From: PALSA-607 sp036510735 | GTDB lineage: Bacteria; Actinomycetota; Actinomycetes; Acidothermales; Acidothermaceae | Assembly: GCA_036510735.1 (NCBI GenBank) | Contig: DATCDK010000041.1 | Location: forward strand, 1-25,237 | Reading direction: 5' to 3' | DNA: 25,237 nt | Part shown: positions 6,841-14,188 of the stretch, piece by piece | Numbering within the stretch: the stretch's first letter is position 1 | How the letters are laid out: the number at the start of each line of letters is the position of its first letter | Notes under the pieces: generated by a model | Seen by the model: only the letters and a program-made list of their open reading frames with translations | What the model was told of the DNA's origin: nothing | Database searches by the model: none | Position numbers and translations under genes: made by a program

Positions 6841-9270
6841 TTAGCGTCGGGGAGCCTCACGAGATCCGCGCGGCGTCACGATGAGCAGACCGCCCGACTT
6901 GACCACAATTGCTATATTGCCGCTCTTATCGGTACGAATAGCCCGAACAGCGTTTGTTGACAGCGCACTCAGCACGCTCGCCGACGGGTCGTGCTGGCTG
7001 TTCCCGCGACCGACAGAAATGACCGCGACGCGGGGATGAACGGCGTCAAGGAACCCGGCGTCCTGCGCGGCGCCGTGATGCGGGACGACGAGAACGTCGG
7101 CACGCAGCGATGCCACCGTTGAACTGAGCGAACCCACCGTTGAACTGAGCGAAGCCACCGTAGAACTGAGCGAACCCACCGTTGATACGACGCCGGTCTC
7201 ATCGGCTGCGCTGAGGTCGCCGGCGACCAATACGCGGACACCTGCCACATCGACAGACACGACGCGCGCCGATGCGACGTCGGCGACAATGCGCCAGCTC
7301 ACGTTGCCCGCCACATTGGCGACCCCTGCTTTGGCAGTAGCAACTGCAACGTGTGCCGCTGATGCCCACCCTCGAACACGCACATCGGCGTCCGCCGCCA
7401 ACTGCGAGCCCGCGTCGATCTCGCCGACGGTTCGACCGTGCAGGGCTCCGGGCACCCCGCCGACCGCGGCCGCCGTCCCGCCGGTCAGCACGATCCAGGC
7501 CAACGTTCGAATGCCGAGTGCATCGAGACAGGCGTCCACCGCGGGCGGCGAAGGTCCCGCGTCGACAAGAACGCCTGACTGCGGGCCGGTGCGGGCGACG
7601 ATGGCCTCGCCCTGACCCACATCACACGCGGCGAGAACCCAATCGGACGGCGGCCACGGTTGCGTTGTGAGTCGACCGCGGACTGCGACTGCGCTGGCAA
7701 CCAGCGCGCCCACGACAATGAGGCGAAGCACGACGCGTCGCCAGCGCGCCGACCAGAGGACGACACCGACCGACGCCCCGATTGCCAGCAGCGTGAGCGC
7801 GCCAGAAGCACCATCGCGCCAGGGCACGGCAGCGCCGGGCAAACGCGAAAATGTGCGCGCGATGAACACCAGCCACCAACACGGAATGCCGGCGAGGCGA
7901 GCGATGAACTGTGCAGCTCCCATCGAAACCGGCGCGAGCGCCGCAGCGAGCACGCCGAGAATGGTTGCTGGCGCGACTGCCGGTTCAGCGAGCAAGTTCG
8001 CCGGAATCGATGCGAGGCTGATCTGGCCCGAGATCGAAGCGATGAGTGGCGCGCACGCGAGCGTCGCTGCAGTCGGCACAGCGAGCGCATCCGCAAGCCA
8101 GCCGGGCAGCCTCCTCGCCATCCACGTACGCAGTGGCGGCGCAACCACCAACAGCGCCCCGGTAGCAACAACCGAAAGCGCGAACCCGACGCTGCGCGCC
8201 AGTGTCGGATCGATGTAGATCAAGCACAAGACTGCTGCGCACAATGCCGGCAGCGCGCGCCGTCGGCGTCCGGTCGCGAGAGCAAGCACGGCAACAAGAC
8301 CCATCGCTGCTGCCCGCAGCACCGACGCCTGAGGTCGGGCCACGATCACGAAGCCGACGATCGTCAGCACACCGATGAGCGCCTGCGCACGGAGGCCCGC
8401 CCGCATCCGTCGAGCGATCACGAGCGCAGCACCGAGAACGATGGCGACGTTCGCACCAGAGACAGCGACAATGTGGGTGAGTCCGGTGGTGCGAAACGCA
8501 GCAACGAGGTCGGGCGAGAGTCCCGATGTGTCGCCGTCGACGAGACCGGGCAGCAGGCCGCGCGGTCCGTTCGGCAACGGCGACGCAGCTGTTCGCAAGC
8601 CGTCCCTGATGCGGCCGGCGACGCGCTCGAGTGATGACGCCGCACCGACTTGGGTAGGCGATCCGCGCGCATCGAAGAGCGCGGTATCCAACTCGCCGGG
8701 GTCTGGCATGCTCACGCGGCCCACTGCGGTGACGCGTTGCGTGGGTTGCAACGTCAGCCAGCCCGGCGCGGTCGCGAGCACCACGATCGGCGAACTGATC
8801 CTGGTGCTCGGCACCCCGTCGCTGCTGACCTCAACGGCCTTGGCCAATAACACGACAAGCGAGCGGCTGGAACCCGTGGATGAAGCTGACAAGTGCGGGT
8901 CAGTCGTCACGATCAGTTCCAACGTGACGGTGGCGTGCGCGCGAGCCAGCGACGGCAACGGACCGCGTTGCACCGCGGCTACCCGCCAGGCTGCGGCGGC
9001 CGCCGCACCCGCCGCGCACAGAAGAGCGGCCGCGACGACTCGCTTTCGCACATGGTGCCGAAGTCGCCGACCTCGAAGCATCGTCGCAGCGATCGCCGCA
9101 CCGGCGACGACGAGGACGGCGGCGGTAAACAACCCCGCGACCGCGGACATCGACAGCGTGACCGCCGCACTGAGCCACGCCATGCCGGCCGGCACAAGCA
9201 GCCGGAGTTCGACCGGCTCACCAGGCATGAGCTCCATCGACGCATCTGCGGCGCGCGGCGGCGACTTCAC
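6841..9270 (-). CDS. comEC: ComEC-type DNA uptake channel with a degenerate metallo-beta-lactamase domain
   Basis: ComEC forms the inner-membrane channel that takes single-stranded DNA into the cell during transformation. From the GTG at 9270 it is 809 residues. N-terminal membrane helices and an OB-like region come first. The competence core follows, with Gly-Leu-Thr-His-Ile-Val-Ala-Val-Ser-Gly-Ala-Asn at 263-275, then many further helices to about 530. A C-terminal MBL-like domain has Asp-Val-Gly-Gln-Gly (550-554), Leu-Val-Asp-Ala-Gly-Pro (568-573) and Val-Pro-His-His-Gly (729-733). The HxHxDH metal site is missing: the equivalent position reads Leu-Thr-Gly-Gly-Thr-Ala-Ala-Ala-Val-Gly-Gly (595-605). 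A 7-residue repeat lies in the same domain (about 696-722). The GTG overlaps the comEA stop in a GTGA, so the two are translationally coupled; an ATG at 9237 is an alternative start. Confidence 0.9.
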   Translation of the reverse strand: MKSPPRAADASMELMPGEPVELRLLVPAGMAWLSAAVTLSMSAVAGLFTAAVLVVAGAAIAATMLRGRRLRHHVRKRVVAAALLCAAGAAAAAAWRVAAVQRGPLPSLARAHATVTLELIVTTDPHLSASSTGSSRSLVVLLAKAVEVSSDGVPSTRISSPIVVLATAPGWLTLQPTQRVTAVGRVSMPDPGELDTALFDARGSPTQVGAASSLERVAGRIRDGLRTAASPLPNGPRGLLPGLVDGDTSGLSPDLVAAFRTTGLTHIVAVSGANVAIVLGAALVIARRMRAGLRAQALIGVLTIVGFVIVARPQASVLRAAAMGLVAVLALATGRRRRALPALCAAVLCLIYIDPTLARSVGFALSVVATGALLVVAPPLRTWMARRLPGWLADALAVPTAATLACAPLIASISGQISLASIPANLLAEPAVAPATILGVLAAALAPVSMGAAQFIARLAGIPCWWLVFIARTFSRLPGAAVPWRDGASGALTLLAIGASVGVVLWSARWRRVVLRLIVVGALVASAVAVRGRLTTQPWPPSDWVLAACDVGQGEAIVARTGPQSGVLVDAGPSPPAVDACLDALGIRTLAWIVLTGGTAAAVGGVPGALHGRTVGEIDAGSQLAADADVRVRGWASAAHVAVATAKAGVANVAGNVSWRIVADVASARVVSVDVAGVRVLVAGDLSAADETGVVSTVGSLSSTVASLSSTVGSLSSTVASLRADVLVVPHHGAAQDAGFLDAVHPRVAVISVGRGNSQHDPSASVLSALSTNAVRAIRTDKSGNIAIVVKSGGLLIVTPRGSREAPRR
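7113..7185. repeat. 21-bp tandem repeat inside comEC, about 3.5 copies
   Basis: Units at 7113-7133, 7134-7154 and 7155-7175, plus a partial unit from 7176, differ at only one or two positions. Because 21 is a multiple of three, the array is in frame and encodes a 7-residue repeat of the form Thr-Val-(Gly/Ala)-Ser-Leu-Ser-Ser. It sits between the Val-Ala-Gly-Asp-Leu and Val-Pro-His-His-Gly segments of the C-terminal domain, a position where a flexible insert could be tolerated. Confidence 0.95.
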
Positions 9271-10214
9271 ACCTTCACCCGACCCGCGAGCGCCGCGTAC
9301 TTCGCAGGCCCAATGCCCGACACCTGCTGCAGCTGCGTCACGCTGGTGAAGCGGCCGTGCTGCGTTCGCCAAGCAAGGATCTTCTGGGCAGTCACGGCGC
9401 CGACCCCGGGCAACGTCTCGAGTTCAGCCTGTGTCGCAGTGTTGATATTGACGATCGGATCCGCGCTGCCCGCGCCGGCGTCGACGCCGACATCGGTGTT
9501 GTCACCTACGACGCCACCTGCCGACATCGCGGCAGCGCCGGACGGCGGCGGGACACCGACGAAGATCTCCTGGCCGTCGCTCAACTTGCGGGCCAGATCA
9601 AGCGCCGTCAGGTCGGTGTGTGGAAGTGCGCCACCGGCGGCGGCAATCGCGTCGACGATCCGCGAACCGGGCGGCAGCGTGAACACCCCTGGTTTCGCGA
9701 CCTTGCCGACGACGTCGATGACAAGCTCGCTCGCTTTGGACGGCGACGGCAGGCCTGACGGGATCGCAGCCGCGCCGACAGGCACGAATCCGTCGGTGGG
9801 CGCCACGCTTTCGGTCGGCGAACGAGCCGCGGCAACGCCGTCTGTCAGACAGCTGCCGGGCTCATGACCCGTAACTGTCTGACAGTCGGCGCCGGTCGGG
9901 TCACCGGTCTGAACGTGCGGAGCCGCGTGCAGGAAGTACCACGCGCCCCCGGAGGCACCGACGACCGCGACGACAACCAGGACTGCCACCCCTCGCCGTC
10001 CCGGATCGAAAGCGGTGACGTGCAGGCGTGCCGGAGCCGATGCCCGCAACCGGGCTCGCCAGCCACGGCTGGCCGTCGCAGGCAACGGCGGCTGCTCGGC
10101 CTCAGGCGCATGCGGCAACCACCCCGTGGCCGCGGGCTGCGTGACGATCTGCAAGCGTTCGAGCCGGTGCAGCACGTTGGCCAGCTCGCGCGGGTCCGGC
10201 CTGCGACGGAACAT
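9267..10214 (-). CDS. comEA: ComEA-type DNA-binding competence protein
   Basis: ComEA binds double-stranded DNA at the outer face of the membrane and hands it to ComEC. From the ATG at 10214 it is 315 residues: a cytoplasmic N-terminal part of about 75 residues, one membrane helix near residues 75-96 (Val-Ala-Val-Leu-Val-Val-Val-Ala-Val-Val), and a Pro/Ser/Ala linker. An SLBB domain follows (about 160-220, starting Leu-Val-Ile-Asp-Val-Val-Gly-Lys-Val and containing Pro-Gly-Val-Phe). The C terminus is a helix-hairpin-helix pair, Val-Asn-Ile-Asn-Thr-Ala-Thr then Leu-Pro-Gly-Val-Gly and Val-Ser-Gly-Ile-Gly. This is the classical ComEA layout, with a long cytoplasmic N-terminal extension. Starts at GTG 10220 or TTG 10244 are possible, and none has a clear ribosome binding site. 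It overlaps comEC by 4 bp. Confidence 0.9.
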   Translation of the reverse strand: MFRRRPDPRELANVLHRLERLQIVTQPAATGWLPHAPEAEQPPLPATASRGWRARLRASAPARLHVTAFDPGRRGVAVLVVVAVVGASGGAWYFLHAAPHVQTGDPTGADCQTVTGHEPGSCLTDGVAAARSPTESVAPTDGFVPVGAAAIPSGLPSPSKASELVIDVVGKVAKPGVFTLPPGSRIVDAIAAAGGALPHTDLTALDLARKLSDGQEIFVGVPPPSGAAAMSAGGVVGDNTDVGVDAGAGSADPIVNINTATQAELETLPGVGAVTAQKILAWRTQHGRFTSVTQLQQVSGIGPAKYAALAGRVKV

Positions 10215-10311
10215 CGGCACAAGCCGAGCTAAGCGGCCGAGCAAGCCCTAAGGGTGCGACCCAACCGAGCCTGTGCACCGCGCCGGCAAACGGCGAGGAC
10301 TGTGGAAATCG

Positions 10312-11175
10312 TCAGCGGGTGCAGACGACGATCGCGAGCATGCCTGGGCCGGTGTGCGCGCCGACCACAGCGCCGACCTCGGTCGTGATGATGTCGCCCG
10401 CCTTCGGCAGCCGGGTCTCGAGCGCTTCGACAACCTGCGCGGCGCGCGGCGACGCGTCGAGGTGATGCACGGCAATGCTCACGGGTTCATCGGCCGCCAT
10501 CGACACGGCGAGTTCCTCAAGTCGAGCAATCGCCCGCGAAGCCGTCCTGACGCGTTCGAGTGGTTCGATCCGGCCGTCACGCAGACACAGCAATGGCTTC
10601 ACGGCGAGCGCCGATCCGACCAGTGCGCGGGCCGCGCCGATGCGCCCGCCGCGACGCAGGTATTCCAGAGTGTCGACGTAGAAGATGGCCTGCGTCCGCC
10701 CGAGAGTTTGGGTGACCGTCTCGACCACCGCTTCGACATCGGCGCCCGCGACCGCAGCGTCGGCGGCAGCCAAGACCGCGAACCCCATGCCCATGCCGAC
10801 CGACCGCGAGTCGATGACCCTGATGTCTCCACCGACGTCGGCCGCAGCGAGACGCGCGGCGTCGACGGTGCCCGACATCGCTGCCGACAACTGCACCGAC
10901 ACGATCGACGTCGCACCGGCAGCGAACGCCCGGTGGTAGGCAGCGGCGAACAAGCTGGGCGACGGTCGCGACGTGCTCACCGAGTGACCACGATGCAGGA
11001 CGGCGGCAACCTCGCTCGGTCCGATCTCCTCGCCCTCGGCCCTGACGACGCCACCGACGATGACCTGCAGCGGCACGACCTGGACGCCGAGCAGTTCCGC
11101 AGATCCTGAAGGCAGGTAGGCGGTGGAGTCTGTGACAACCGCCACCGCTGGCGTGCTCTTGCGCGCGCGCGACAT
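10312..11175 (-). CDS. degV: DegV family fatty-acid-binding protein
   Basis: DegV proteins (FakB in firmicutes) bind a fatty acid and present it to the FakA kinase; in actinobacteria the partner is often unclear. This one has 287 residues, a normal length. It shows Val-Val-Thr-Asp-Ser-Thr (about 13-18), Thr-Ser-Arg-Pro-Ser-Pro (about 68-73), Ser-Ala-Ala-Met-Ser-Gly-Thr (about 97-103), Val-Ile-Asp-Ser-Arg and Leu-Glu-Tyr-Leu-Arg-Arg-Gly-Gly-Arg-Ile-Gly, all typical of the two-domain DegV fold. The ATG at 11175 follows AGGG 8 nt upstream. The gene starts 9 nt after leuS ends and so is probably cotranscribed with it and under the same leader control. The spacing of 97 nt to comEA suggests the competence genes could be on the same transcript. 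No FakA-like kinase is in the window. Confidence 0.92.
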   Translation of the reverse strand: MSRARKSTPAVAVVTDSTAYLPSGSAELLGVQVVPLQVIVGGVVRAEGEEIGPSEVAAVLHRGHSVSTSRPSPSLFAAAYHRAFAAGATSIVSVQLSAAMSGTVDAARLAAADVGGDIRVIDSRSVGMGMGFAVLAAADAAVAGADVEAVVETVTQTLGRTQAIFYVDTLEYLRRGGRIGAARALVGSALAVKPLLCLRDGRIEPLERVRTASRAIARLEELAVSMAADEPVSIAVHHLDASPRAAQVVEALETRLPKAGDIITTEVGAVVGAHTGPGMLAIVVCTR

Positions 11176-11184
11176 AGGCGGACC

Positions 11185-13647
11185 CTAGACCACGACGTTG
11201 ACGAGCTTGGGTGCCCGGACGATGACCGTGCGCACTTCACGCCCGTCGAGAGCCTTCACGACAGCCGGTGCAGAGAGCGCGAGCTCGCGCAACGCGGTCT
11301 CGTCAATATCGGGTGCGACGTCGAGGCGATCGCGCACCCTGCCATTGATCTGGACGACGCAGACGACTGACTCCTCGACCAGCAACTCGTGATCGACCAC
11401 CGGCCAGCCGGCGTGGAACACCGTGGGTGGATGCCCGAGCCTGGCCCACGCGTCTTCGGCGGTGTACGGCGCGAACAGCGACAGCATCACGGCGACCGCT
11501 TCGACTGCCTCACGCACCGCCGGGTCGGCCGGCCCCGGACCGACGTCGACCGTCTTGCGGATCGCGTTGACCAACTCCATGACGCGGGCGATCGCGACGT
11601 TGAAGCGGAAGGTGTCGAGCAGATGCGTGACGTCGTGGACGGTGCGATGGGTCACTCGCCGCAATGCGAGGTCCCCAGTGGTCACGTCGACACCGACTTC
11701 GCTGCGAACTTCCGCGGCCAACCGCCACGCCCTCGCCAGAAACTTCCCGAGTGCGGGCACGTTCATGTCGGACCAGTCGATGTCTTCTTCGGGCGGCCCG
11801 GCGAACAACATCGTCATCCGCACCGCGTCGACACCGAATGCAGCAAGCTGTTCGCCCAGGTCGACACCGTTGCCCAGTGACTTGCTCATGGCCTTGCCCT
11901 GGTTGATGACCTGACCTTGATTCAGCATCGCTTTGAACGGTTCGTCGAACTCGACGAGCCCCATGTCGTGCAGAACCTTGATGAAGAATCTGCTGTACAG
12001 CAGATGCAGGATCGCGTGCTCGACGCCGCCGACGTATTGGTCGACGGGCATCCACATTTTGACGTCGGCGGGATCGAAGACCACATCGTCGCGATGCGGC
12101 GAGCAGTAACGCAGGAAGTACCACGACGAGTCGACGAACGTGTCCATCGTGTCGGTGTCGCGAGTTGCCTTGCCCCCGCACTTCGGGCACGTCGTGTTCA
12201 CCCACTCGGTCGCGGCCGCCAGCGGTGACACGCCTTTGGGCTGCAGGTCAGCGCCGCGCAGGTCAGGCAGTCGCACCGGCAGTTCGGCGTCCGGCACCGG
12301 AACCTCGCCGTCGACAGGACAATGCACGATCGGGATCGGCGCGCCCCAGAATCGCTGCCGTGACAGCAACCAATCGCGCAACCGATAGTTGATCGCGCCC
12401 TTACCGACACCCTTGGCCTCGAGCTGGCTGATGACGCGATCGATGCTCGCAACCTTGTCGAGACCATCGAGCGAACCTGAATTCACATGGACGCCGTCAC
12501 CTGGGGTAGCGACGCCGCTCTCCGCCGGGTTGGGCTCGTCGGTGGCAACCACGATGCGTACGGGCAGCCCGAACGTCAGCGCGAAGTCGAGGTCGCGCTG
12601 GTCATGCGCGGGCACTGCCATGATGGCGCCGGTGCCGTAGTCAGCCAGCACGTAGTCGGCTGCCCATACCGGGATGCGTTCGTCGTTGACCGGATTAATC
12701 GCATACCGGCCTAGGAAAACGCCGGTCTTCGCCCGCTCGGTCGACATCCGGTCGATGTCCGAGAGCCGCCGCACCTGCTCGACGTAAGCATCGAAGGCAG
12801 AGCGCTGTTCGGGAGCACACAGGTCGGCAGCCAGCCCCGAGTCGGCAGCGACGACGAAGAACGTCGCGCCGTACAACGTGTCGGGGCGCGTGGTGAACAC
12901 GGTGACAGGCTCGGCGCGATCCTCGATCGCGAAGTCGACGTGCGCACCGACCGATCGACCGATCCAGTTGCGCTGCATGGTCAGCACGCGCTCGGGCCAC
13001 GAACCTTCGAGTTCGCGCATGTCATCGAGCAGCCGATCGGCGTATTCGGTGATTTTGAAGTACCACTGCGTCAGCGTCTTCTTGGTGACCAGCGTTCCGC
13101 AGCGTTCACAATGGCCGGCGACAACCTGTTCATTCGCCAACACCGTCTGGTCGTTTGGGCACCAGTTGACCGCCGACGCTTTGCGGTACGCGAGCCCGCG
13201 CTCGAAAAAGCGCAGGAACAGCCATTGGGTCCAGCGGTAGTACTCGGGGTCGCTGGTGTGCAGCCGGCGCGACCAGTCGAACGAAATGGCGTAGCGCCGA
13301 AACGACGCCGCCTGCGTCTCGATGTTCTTGTACGTCCAGTCGGCCGGATGCTGGTTGCGGGCGATCGCAGCATTCTCGGCAGGCAGACCGAACGAGTCCC
13401 AGCCGATCGGATGCATGACGTCGTAGCCGAGCTGCTGCCAGTACCGCGCAAGCACGTCACCGAAGGCGTACGCCTCGGCGTGACCCATGTGCAGGTCGCC
13501 CGACGGATAGGGAAACATGTCGAGCATGTAGCGGCGCTCGCGTGGCGAGCCGTCCGCGGCCGGCCGGCCGGTGCGAAACGGGTCGAGCTCGTCCCAGACC
13601 GGCAGCCATCGATCCTGGATGGCGGCGAAGTCGAACGTCTCGCTCAT
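11185..13647 (-). CDS. leuS: Leucyl-tRNA synthetase
   Basis: LeuS charges tRNA-Leu with leucine in the cytoplasm. The 820-residue protein is full length for the bacterial family. The HIGH motif is His-Met-Gly-His at 53-56, within Phe-Pro-Tyr-Pro-Ser-Gly-x-Leu-His-Met-Gly-His. The KMSKS loop is Ala-Met-Ser-Lys-Ser at 586-590. The CP1 editing domain carries Thr-Arg-Pro-Asp-Thr-Leu-Tyr-Gly-Ala, and the zinc-type pairs Cys-Glu-Arg-Cys and Cys-Pro-Lys-Cys are present, as is the Asp-Ser-Ser-Trp-Tyr signature. The ATG at 13647 is chosen because AGAGGA lies 4 nt upstream and the family N terminus (Phe-Asp-Phe-x-x-Ile-Gln-x-x-Trp) follows; the frame stays open to 13782 through the leader. A terminator and a leucine-rich leader peptide upstream indicate regulation by leucine supply. 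Confidence 0.97.
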   Translation of the reverse strand: MSETFDFAAIQDRWLPVWDELDPFRTGRPAADGSPRERRYMLDMFPYPSGDLHMGHAEAYAFGDVLARYWQQLGYDVMHPIGWDSFGLPAENAAIARNQHPADWTYKNIETQAASFRRYAISFDWSRRLHTSDPEYYRWTQWLFLRFFERGLAYRKASAVNWCPNDQTVLANEQVVAGHCERCGTLVTKKTLTQWYFKITEYADRLLDDMRELEGSWPERVLTMQRNWIGRSVGAHVDFAIEDRAEPVTVFTTRPDTLYGATFFVVAADSGLAADLCAPEQRSAFDAYVEQVRRLSDIDRMSTERAKTGVFLGRYAINPVNDERIPVWAADYVLADYGTGAIMAVPAHDQRDLDFALTFGLPVRIVVATDEPNPAESGVATPGDGVHVNSGSLDGLDKVASIDRVISQLEAKGVGKGAINYRLRDWLLSRQRFWGAPIPIVHCPVDGEVPVPDAELPVRLPDLRGADLQPKGVSPLAAATEWVNTTCPKCGGKATRDTDTMDTFVDSSWYFLRYCSPHRDDVVFDPADVKMWMPVDQYVGGVEHAILHLLYSRFFIKVLHDMGLVEFDEPFKAMLNQGQVINQGKAMSKSLGNGVDLGEQLAAFGVDAVRMTMLFAGPPEEDIDWSDMNVPALGKFLARAWRLAAEVRSEVGVDVTTGDLALRRVTHRTVHDVTHLLDTFRFNVAIARVMELVNAIRKTVDVGPGPADPAVREAVEAVAVMLSLFAPYTAEDAWARLGHPPTVFHAGWPVVDHELLVEESVVCVVQINGRVRDRLDVAPDIDETALRELALSAPAVVKALDGREVRTVIVRAPKLVNVVV

Positions 13648-13665
13648 CGGTTCCTCTTCAGACAC

Positions 13666-13692
13666 AAAAAGACCCCTCGCGCACGAGGGGTC
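13666..13692 (-). terminator. Intrinsic terminator (attenuator) in the leuS leader
   Basis: On the minus strand a perfect 9-bp stem GACCCCTCG / CGAGGGGTC (13692-13684 with 13679-13671) closes a 4-nt loop and is followed directly by TTTTT (13670-13666). This is a complete intrinsic terminator, and it ends 18 nt before the leuS ATG, upstream of the leuS ribosome binding site. A terminator there cannot serve an upstream gene, since none ends here; it makes sense as a conditional attenuator. A second hairpin, CGCCGCGC / GCGCGGCG (13720-13713 with 13699-13692), abuts it and shares one base. Confidence 0.88.
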
Positions 13693-13709
13693 GCCGCGCC
13701 GACGTCGGG

Positions 13710-13742
13710 TCAGCGCGGCGTAATGAGAAGCAACTGGGACAT
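13710..13742 (-). CDS. Leucine leader peptide of leuS (MSQLLLITPR)
   Basis: This ten-codon frame, with ATG at 13742 and TGA at 13712-13710, encodes MSQLLLITPR with three consecutive Leu codons TTG, CTT, CTC. TTG and CTT are unusual choices in this GC-rich genome, where CTC and CTG dominate. Its last codons form the 5' arm of a hairpin that abuts the leuS terminator, so ribosome position on the Leu codons can affect folding downstream. A TACACT -10 box lies 7 nt before the ATG, so the mRNA probably starts at or next to the ATG and the peptide would be translated from a leaderless transcript. The expected role is to sense charged tRNA-Leu: stalling when it is scarce would favour read-through into leuS. 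The product itself is likely not functional. Confidence 0.75.
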   Translation of the reverse strand: MSQLLLITPR

Positions 13743-13749
13743 GGCGCTC

Positions 13750-13755
13750 AGTGTA
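13750..13755 (-). promoter_or_regulatory. Predicted -10 box of the leuS leader transcript
   Basis: TACACT on the minus strand fits the actinobacterial TANNNT -10 consensus and lies exactly 7 nt upstream of the leader-peptide ATG, the spacing of leaderless transcripts. No convincing -35 is visible, as is common for such promoters. Confidence 0.55.
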
Positions 13756-13818
13756 CGCCCGCGCCGCTCCCGATTTGCTCACCGAGCAGGCGTCACGGGT
13801 GTGGCGCGAGTGGCAAAT

Positions 13819-13856
13819 GACCGGCTCAACCCCTGGTGACTGAGCCGTACCGGTCT
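13819..13856. repeat. Inverted repeat between the leuS promoter and the 6C-like element
   Basis: GACCGGCTCA at 13819-13828 pairs with TGAGCC (13841-13846) and CCGGTC (13851-13856): an outer and an inner stem separated by a small internal loop. On the minus strand it follows the 6C-like hairpins and is followed by ATTTG, so it could end that transcript. On the plus strand TTTT lies further away. The evidence for a terminator is weak. Confidence 0.35.
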
Positions 13857-13983
13857 GCTAGCTTTTGTCCGAATGGTCACCCCGCTGCGCCGAACGCCCA
13901 GCCAAACACGGCGGATGCCCTGAGGGTTGTGGCCGGACGGCCAATACCCCTCGCAGCCCCCTTCCGCGAGACTTTTTCTCGGC

Positions 13984-14108
13984 AGGCCGCTAGCTGGGGG
14001 GTGCGGCCTCCCACAATCGGGGGCGCGGCGGTCCGGCTCTGCGTGGGGGATGCGCGAGCCGGACCGCCACTTCGCGGCGAGCCCGTGTCACCCGGGGGGA
14101 CAAGTGAC
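13984..14108 (-). ncRNA. Candidate 6C-like small RNA with three C-loop hairpins
   Basis: On the minus strand three hairpins follow each other. The first is GTCAC/GTGAC (14108-14104 with 14091-14087) with CCCCCC in the loop. The second is a perfect 13-bp stem GGCGGTCCGGCTC/GAGCCGGACCGCC (14068-14056 with 14039-14027) with CCCCC in the loop. The third is a 7-bp stem AGGCCGC/GCGGCCT (14009-14003 with 13990-13984) with CCCCCC in the loop. Actinobacterial 6C RNA is defined by two stem-loops whose loops carry runs of about six C, and it is known to pair with G-rich mRNA sites. The match here is in architecture, not proven by alignment. No U-run directly follows hairpin two or three, and the exact ends and promoter are unclear. 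Confidence 0.5.
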
Positions 14109-14188
14109 CTGTCATCGTCGCGCAGATTTAGAGTGCCCGATCGCTTTTCACCGAGGTGCGCGGCGCGCCGCAACGCCCTGATCTCGTG

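Noticed and set aside
7660..9867. Several long plus-strand open frames (up to about 324 codons) opposite comEC and comEA
   Set aside because: They are antisense to well-supported genes, are Arg/Ser/Ala-rich, have no recognisable motifs or ribosome binding sites, and are expected from GC-rich third positions.
10273..11109. A 278-codon plus-strand open frame opposite degV
   Set aside because: It is a mirror of a clear DegV gene, with composition typical of shadow frames.
13647..13760. T-box riboswitch upstream of leuS
   Set aside because: No T-box sequence (AGGGTGGNACCGCG-like) or long specifier structure is present; the leader is too short and has a Leu-codon micro-ORF instead.
13990..14100. 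Plus-strand G-quadruplex from four G-runs
   Set aside because: The G-runs are 18 to 45 nt apart and lie in loops of stable hairpins, so C-loop hairpins on the other strand are the better reading.
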